DNA from: an uncultured Clostridia bacterium
GTDB lineage: Bacteria > Bacillota > Clostridia > Christensenellales > Borkfalkiaceae
Direction: 5' to 3'
NCBI GenBank assembly: GCA_934247855.1
Contig: CAKQKA010000064.1
Location: 1-9,422, forward strand
Length of the DNA: 9,422 bases
Shown here: piece by piece, positions 5,546-9,422 of the stretch
Layout: every line of letters starts with the position of its first letter
How positions within the stretch are numbered: the stretch's first letter is position 1
The notes under the pieces: generated by a model
What the model saw: the letters and a program-made list of their open reading frames with translations, nothing else
What the model was told of the DNA's origin: nothing
The model's database searches: none
Translations under genes and position numbers: made by a program

Positions 5546-6484
5546 ATGAAAAAAACACTCACTATGATGTTGGCATGCGTGCTGACGCTCGGATGCGCAA
5601 TAGGATTTACCGCTTGCGGCACTGAAACAGAAAAGAACATTACCGTTGTGGCAAGACACCAGGGCAGCGGTACCAGAGAAGCATTCGATACCGTCGTTAC
5701 GGACGGCAACGGCAATTACCTTGAAATGAAGATTGACGGTAAGAAAACTTTCTTTACCACCGCCGAAGCGGACTTGCAAGGTGAAACGGGCAATGTTATA
5801 ACCAAGGTTGCAAGCGATAAAAACTCAATCGGTTATATCTCGTTAGGTTCTGTAAACGACACTATAAAAGTCGTAACGGTAAACGGCGTTATGCCTTCCT
5901 CCGCCACCGTACTTGACGGCAGCTATTCCATACAAAGACCGTTCGTAATAATGACGTCAGCCAAAGTCGCTTTGAGCGAACGCACTGCGGATTTTCTGAG
6001 CTATTTAAAGAGCAATGCATCGAAAGACGCGGCAGATAAAGCGGGCTGTATCTTCCTTGAAAACCCCGCACAGCGTGCAAACGAGGGTGAAGACCCAATC
6101 GCGGTGGAAGAATATACGGTAAAAGCCGCAGTCCCCGCAGGCGATAAAATAGTGGTCAGCGGTTCTACCTCTATGGAAAAATTCATCAAGTCGGCAATGA
6201 GCGGTTACGCGGCGTTATACGGAAAGACCGTGAACGAGTTGTTTGAGGCGCTCGATCTTAAAGGTTCGTCGGTAGGTCGCGCGGCTGTTCAGGACGACAA
6301 AAACGGTAACGTTATCGGTTTGTCGTCGGCAGCGGTCAAAGAGGACGGAATCAACAGTTTCAACGTGTGTCTGGACGCCGTTGCGGTAATCGTAAACCCC
6401 GCAAACGAAACCAAAAATCTTACGCTTGCGCAGCTTTACGATATATACACCGGTAAGATTAAAAAATTCAGCGAAATCAAATAA
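5546..6484 (+). CDS. pstS: Phosphate-binding lipoprotein (PstS-like), halves in circularly permuted order
   Basis: This 312-residue lipoprotein (lipobox FTAC, C24) is the extracellular substrate-binding component of the Pst transporter. It carries both halves of a PstS domain but in swapped order. Residues 31-180 hold what is normally the C-terminal half: ITVVARHQGSGTREAF (GSGTR at 40-44), then NSIGYISLGSVNDTIK and RPFVIM. Residues about 200-312 hold what is normally the N-terminal half: VVSGSTSMEKF (GSTS at 206-209), GNVIGLSSAAV, LDAVAVIVNPAN (D277 to N284 core) and the ending LTLAQLYDIYTGKIKKFSEIK. In the canonical protein that ending leads directly into the GSGTR half. The length is close to that of an ordinary PstS, so nothing large is missing. 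The start has AAGGAG at 5531-5536, nine bases upstream. The fused permease begins two bases after the stop. Phosphate specificity is inferred from the operon. Confidence 0.88.
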   Translation: MKKTLTMMLACVLTLGCAIGFTACGTETEKNITVVARHQGSGTREAFDTVVTDGNGNYLEMKIDGKKTFFTTAEADLQGETGNVITKVASDKNSIGYISLGSVNDTIKVVTVNGVMPSSATVLDGSYSIQRPFVIMTSAKVALSERTADFLSYLKSNASKDAADKAGCIFLENPAQRANEGEDPIAVEEYTVKAAVPAGDKIVVSGSTSMEKFIKSAMSGYAALYGKTVNELFEALDLKGSSVGRAAVQDDKNGNVIGLSSAAVKEDGINSFNVCLDAVAVIVNPANETKNLTLAQLYDIYTGKIKKFSEIK

Positions 6485-6486
6485 AA

Positions 6487-8328
6487 ATGAAATCCGTAAA
6501 AAAAGAAAAAGCGGGTAAAATAATATTCACGGCAGCGGCGATTATATGTATAATTGCCGTTGTCGCCATATTTATTTTTATGTTTGTAAAAAGCATACCC
6601 GCGTTCAAAAAAATCGGCTTGTTCGATTTTATCTTCGGCGATAACTGGTCGCCCGATCGGCTTGATAAGTACGGCGAACAGCTTTCGGGTTCGTACGGCA
6701 TATTCAAAATGATCGTCGGCACGGCGGCGGCAACCGCTTGTTCTCTGCTTTTCGGCGGCACATTGGGTTATTTTACGGCGGTATTCATAACGTTTTACTG
6801 CCCGAAAAAATTAAAAAGGTTATTTTCATCTACAATAAATTTACTTGCGGGCATTCCGTCCGTCGTGTACGGTTTTTTCGGGATAATGTTTTTATTGCCG
6901 CTGCTTTCAAACATTGCCCCGAACAACGGCAGCGGACTGCTTGCAACCGCAATTATTCTCGGCATAATGATAATGCCCACGGTCGTATCACTCTCAAAAA
7001 CGAGCTTAGAAGCCGTGCCCGAAGCCTATTATCAGGGCGCGCTCGCACTCGGAGCGACTCATTCGCAGGCGGTGTTCGGTGTTGTCAGAAAAGCCGCTAA
7101 ATCGGGCATTACCGCCTCGCTCGTGCTTGGCGTAGGGCGTGCGCTCGGCGAAACGATGGCTGTTATCATGGTTGCGGGTAACTCGGTAGCGTATCCTCAT
7201 TCTTTCTTCAACAGTTTCCGCGTGCTTACGGCAAACATCGTTATGGAAATGGGCTATGCGGGCGACGTTCAGCAGGGGGCGCTCGTCGCAACGGGCACGG
7301 TTTTGCTCGTCTTTGTGTTTATAGTCAATATGGTTTTCGGCGCAGTATCCAAAAAAGCGGTAAAAAGTTTATCTGGCGGAGGCAGTTCAAAAGCATTTAA
7401 AATTTCGCCCGTCGGTGAAACTTTACGCACAAAAAATGCGTTTTTTATAAAATGCGCAGATTTCTTTGCCGCATTGAAATACAAAATTAAAACCGCAACC
7501 ATTGGCAAGTGCGCGTCCGTTTTTTCGGGCGTGTTCACCGCGGCTGTATTGCTGCTTGTCCTCGGCTTCATATTGGTCAAAGGACTGCCGAATTTAATCG
7601 GTAACCCGTATCTGCTTTTCGGCAAATACGAGTTCAACGGCGAAAAAATCACGATTTTGCCGTCGATTATAACAACGCTTATGGCTGTCGCGCTAAGCCT
7701 TCTTATATCGATCCCCGTCGGCGTATGCACGGCGATATTCATGAACGAATACGCGAGGAAAAACAGCGTAATAATAAAAATCATACGCGGGGCAATCGAC
7801 CTGCTTAGCGGCGTGCCGTCCATCGTTTACGGACTTTTCGGCATGCTTACGTTCGTCGCGATGTTTGGTGGTTCGAGTTCCATACTCGCAGGCTCCTGTA
7901 CAATTGCGTTGATGTTGCTTCCTACCATTGTAAGATCGACCGAAGAAAGTTTAAAATCGGTGTCGGACAGTTTAAGAGAGGGCAGTTTCGCATTGGGTGC
8001 GGGCAAGTTGCGTACCATATTCAAAATCGTATTGCCGTCCGCAATGCCGGGCATTGTGTCGGCGATAATACTGAGTATCGGCAGAGTTGTTTCCGAGTCG
8101 GCGCCGTTTATCTACACAATGGGTTCCGTAATATCGGCAATACCGAAGAGTTATATGGATAGTAACGCCACGCTCGCTGTCGCGCTTTACAGGTTATCCG
8201 GCGAAGGGTGGTATCTGAACGAGGCGTATGCCACGGCGGTAGTGCTTATCGTGTTTGTGCTTGCCTTAAACCTTCTTGCTGAATTCGTCGCAGGCAGGCT
8301 CAATAAGAAATTGAATGGAGAACGCTGA
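6487..8328 (+). CDS. pstCA: Phosphate ABC transporter permease, natural PstC-PstA fusion
   Basis: The 613-residue membrane protein contains both Pst permease subunits in one chain. Residues 1-291 match PstC, with six predicted membrane spans (first at about 12-34, last at about 262-285) and a cytoplasmic ABC-contact loop at 183-205 (GALALGATHSQAVFGVV). A Gly-Ser-rich linker follows, including GGGSS at 297-301. Residues about 340-613 match PstA, again with six spans and an ABC-contact loop with E498-G-S-F-A-L-G-A and FKIVLPSAMPGIV. Twelve spans keep both halves in the normal topology. Separate PstC and PstA proteins of about 280-320 residues are usual, so each half is about full length. The ATG lies two bases after the pstS stop and lacks a clear ribosome site, suggesting translational coupling. 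The first contact loop has VRKAAKSG where VLPAAKSG would be typical. The gene overlaps pstB by one base. Confidence 0.92.
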   Translation: MKSVKKEKAGKIIFTAAAIICIIAVVAIFIFMFVKSIPAFKKIGLFDFIFGDNWSPDRLDKYGEQLSGSYGIFKMIVGTAAATACSLLFGGTLGYFTAVFITFYCPKKLKRLFSSTINLLAGIPSVVYGFFGIMFLLPLLSNIAPNNGSGLLATAIILGIMIMPTVVSLSKTSLEAVPEAYYQGALALGATHSQAVFGVVRKAAKSGITASLVLGVGRALGETMAVIMVAGNSVAYPHSFFNSFRVLTANIVMEMGYAGDVQQGALVATGTVLLVFVFIVNMVFGAVSKKAVKSLSGGGSSKAFKISPVGETLRTKNAFFIKCADFFAALKYKIKTATIGKCASVFSGVFTAAVLLLVLGFILVKGLPNLIGNPYLLFGKYEFNGEKITILPSIITTLMAVALSLLISIPVGVCTAIFMNEYARKNSVIIKIIRGAIDLLSGVPSIVYGLFGMLTFVAMFGGSSSILAGSCTIALMLLPTIVRSTEESLKSVSDSLREGSFALGAGKLRTIFKIVLPSAMPGIVSAIILSIGRVVSESAPFIYTMGSVISAIPKSYMDSNATLAVALYRLSGEGWYLNEAYATAVVLIVFVLALNLLAEFVAGRLNKKLNGER

Positions 8329-9104
8329 TGAAAGAATATATAAAAGACGAATACGGACAAAATATATCGGTAAAAAACGCAAATTTATGGTACGGCGAAT
8401 TTCAGGCTATTAAAAATATCAGCATAGAAATTCCCGAAAAGCAGGTAACCGCCTTTATCGGTCCGTCGGGCTGCGGCAAATCTACGTTTTTAAAATGTTT
8501 CAACCGCATGAACGATCTTATCGACGGCTGCAAAATCACGGGGGAGTTTTTGGTCGGTTCAACCGACATATACGGAAAAATCGACGTTAACGAACTCAGA
8601 AAAAACGTCGGCATGGTGTTTCAGAAATCTAATCCGTTCCCCATGAGCGTGTACGATAACATTGCGTTCGGACCGAGGACTTTCGGCATAACCAAGCGCG
8701 CCGCGCTTGACGAGATTGTCGAAAACTCGCTTAAACAGGCGGCAATGTGGGACGAACTGAAAGACAGGCTGAACAAATCGGCATTAGGGCTTTCGGGCGG
8801 TCAGCAGCAGCGTTTGTGCATTGCAAGGTCGCTTGCGGCAAACCCGAAAATACTGCTTATGGACGAACCCACTTCCGCTCTTGATCCTATATCGACGGGA
8901 AAAATAGAAGAACTCGTGGAAGAACTGAAAAAAAAGGTAACCATTGTAATAGTTACGCACAACATGCAGCAGGCAACGCGAATAGCCGACAAAACGGCGT
9001 ATTTTTTGCTTGGCGAACTTATTGAATACGGAAATACCGACGATATCTTCACGTCGCCGAAAGATGAGCGCACGGAAAGATATATTACGGGTAGATTCGG
9101 TTGA
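8328..9104 (+). CDS. pstB: Phosphate ABC transporter ATP-binding protein PstB
   Basis: PstB is the ATPase that drives phosphate import through the PstC-PstA channel. Its 258 residues are the usual length. Visible motifs are Walker A GPSGCGKST (45-53), Q-loop Q99 in MVFQKSNPFPMS, signature LSGGQ (155-159), Walker B ILLMDEP with D179 and E180, D-loop SALDP, and switch histidine H211 in VTHNMQQATRIAD. The NRMNDL segment after Walker A and the FPMSVYDNIAFGPR stretch are typical of PstB within the ABC family. ATG overlaps the stop of pstCA in TGATG, and GGAG at 8317-8320 gives a suitable ribosome site. One protein presumably serves both contact loops as a homodimer. Confidence 0.97.
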   Translation: MKEYIKDEYGQNISVKNANLWYGEFQAIKNISIEIPEKQVTAFIGPSGCGKSTFLKCFNRMNDLIDGCKITGEFLVGSTDIYGKIDVNELRKNVGMVFQKSNPFPMSVYDNIAFGPRTFGITKRAALDEIVENSLKQAAMWDELKDRLNKSALGLSGGQQQRLCIARSLAANPKILLMDEPTSALDPISTGKIEELVEELKKKVTIVIVTHNMQQATRIADKTAYFLLGELIEYGNTDDIFTSPKDERTERYITGRFG

Positions 9105-9129
9105 TTTTATTCAATAAAAAAAGTATAAT
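9101..9129 (+). promoter_or_regulatory. Possible internal promoter before phoU
   Basis: TTGATT (9101-9106) and a perfect TATAAT (9124-9129) are separated by 17 bases, overlapping the pstB stop. However, initiation about seven bases after the -10 would fall at 9136, inside the phoU ribosome site AAGGAG (9134-9139), and would damage it. The match may therefore be fortuitous in AT-rich sequence, or initiation may occur slightly further upstream. Confidence 0.3.
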
Positions 9130-9146
9130 TTTCAAGGAGAGAGAAA

Positions 9147-9422
9147 ATGTCAGTCAGGAAGTTATTCGAAGAGGAGCTTTCCGATCTCAAAACCGAACTG
9201 GTAGAAATGTGCCGTCTTACCGAAAAGATGATAGACAACGCCATAACCGCGCTGGTCAATCGCGACAGAGAACTCGGCAAAAGCATAAGTCAGTCGGATA
9301 AGCGTGTTGACGATTACGAAATGGATATCGAAAAACGTTGCATGCGCATTCTGCTAAAACAGCAACCGGTCGCCAAGGATTTCCGCGAGGTATCAACCGC
9401 GCTTAAAATGATAACCGACATC
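9147..9422 (+). CDS. phoU: PhoU, phosphate transport and signalling regulator (5' part only)
   Basis: Residues 1-92 are present and the gene continues past the window. PhoU is a cytoplasmic all-alpha protein of about 220 residues that links PstB and the transporter to the phosphate sensor kinase and restrains uptake when phosphate is plentiful. The sequence shows the family's N-terminal three-helix bundle: the LFEEELSDLKTELVEMC helix, the VDDYEMDIEKRCMRILLKQQP helix region (residues 54-74), and then VAKDFREVSTALKMITDI, which matches the family's P-V-A-x-D-L-R-x-V pattern. The start is fixed by AAGGAG at 9134-9139, seven bases before ATG. It lies 42 bases after pstB and ends the classic pst gene order. 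Confidence 0.94.
   Translation, partial: MSVRKLFEEELSDLKTELVEMCRLTEKMIDNAITALVNRDRELGKSISQSDKRVDDYEMDIEKRCMRILLKQQPVAKDFREVSTALKMITDI

Noticed and set aside
5546..6484. pstS as a truncated gene lacking its N-terminal half
   Set aside because: The signal peptide and lipobox are intact, and the apparently missing half is present at the C-terminus, so permutation explains the sequence better than truncation.
7269..7823. Long open frame on the minus strand (184 codons) opposite the permease gene
   Set aside because: It lies wholly antisense to the recognisable PstC-PstA fusion, has no ribosome site that I can see, and its product matches no family known to me.
9101..9301. + strand open frame of 66 codons starting over the pstB stop
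   Set aside because: It is out of frame with phoU, which has a proper ribosome site and a clear family match across the same bases.

Overview
The window looks like chromosomal DNA from a low-to-moderate-GC Gram-positive anaerobe, most likely an uncultured gut-type Clostridia (Bacillota). This rests on AAGGAG-type ribosome binding sites, lipoprotein signal peptides, a pectate-lyase-like repeat lipoprotein, and a pst-phoU operon of Bacillota style. The species assignment is inference, because no taxonomic marker gene is present. All recognised genes lie on the + strand.

Layout: (i) 1-150 holds a short open tail of unknown origin and a GC-rich hairpin. (ii) 151-2730 is a two-gene tldD-tldE unit encoding a TldD-type metalloprotease with an intact HExxxH motif and its non-catalytic partner. 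It is closed by a clear intrinsic terminator at 2745-2775. (iii) 2776-3172 is gene-poor but rich in structure: overlapping hairpins, a near-consensus sigma-A promoter (TTGACA-17-TATACT), and a leader of about 210 nt with several hairpins and a small upstream ORF that overlaps the next start codon. (iv) 3173-5278 encodes a 701-residue lipoprotein built from three tandem beta-helix-like modules, followed by a very strong terminator at 5362-5425. (v) 5444-9422 is a phosphate-uptake operon in the order pstS, fused pstC-pstA, pstB, phoU. It is preceded by a candidate Pho box and promoter and runs off the end of the window.

How the genes work together: the PstS-like lipoprotein would bind phosphate outside the membrane and hand it to a single polypeptide carrying both permease halves. 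PstB would power transport with ATP, and PhoU would couple transport to phosphate signalling. TldD and TldE are expected to form a heteromeric cytoplasmic protease. The beta-helix lipoprotein is a separate transcription unit with a probable surface role.

The most notable observation is that the PstS-like protein appears circularly permuted. The half with the GSGTR motif, normally C-terminal, directly follows the lipobox. The half with the GSTS motif, normally N-terminal, comes second and ends exactly where the canonical protein would pass into the GSGTR half. Together with the PstC-PstA fusion, this gives an unusually rearranged Pst transporter. I cannot run a search to see how widespread either arrangement is.
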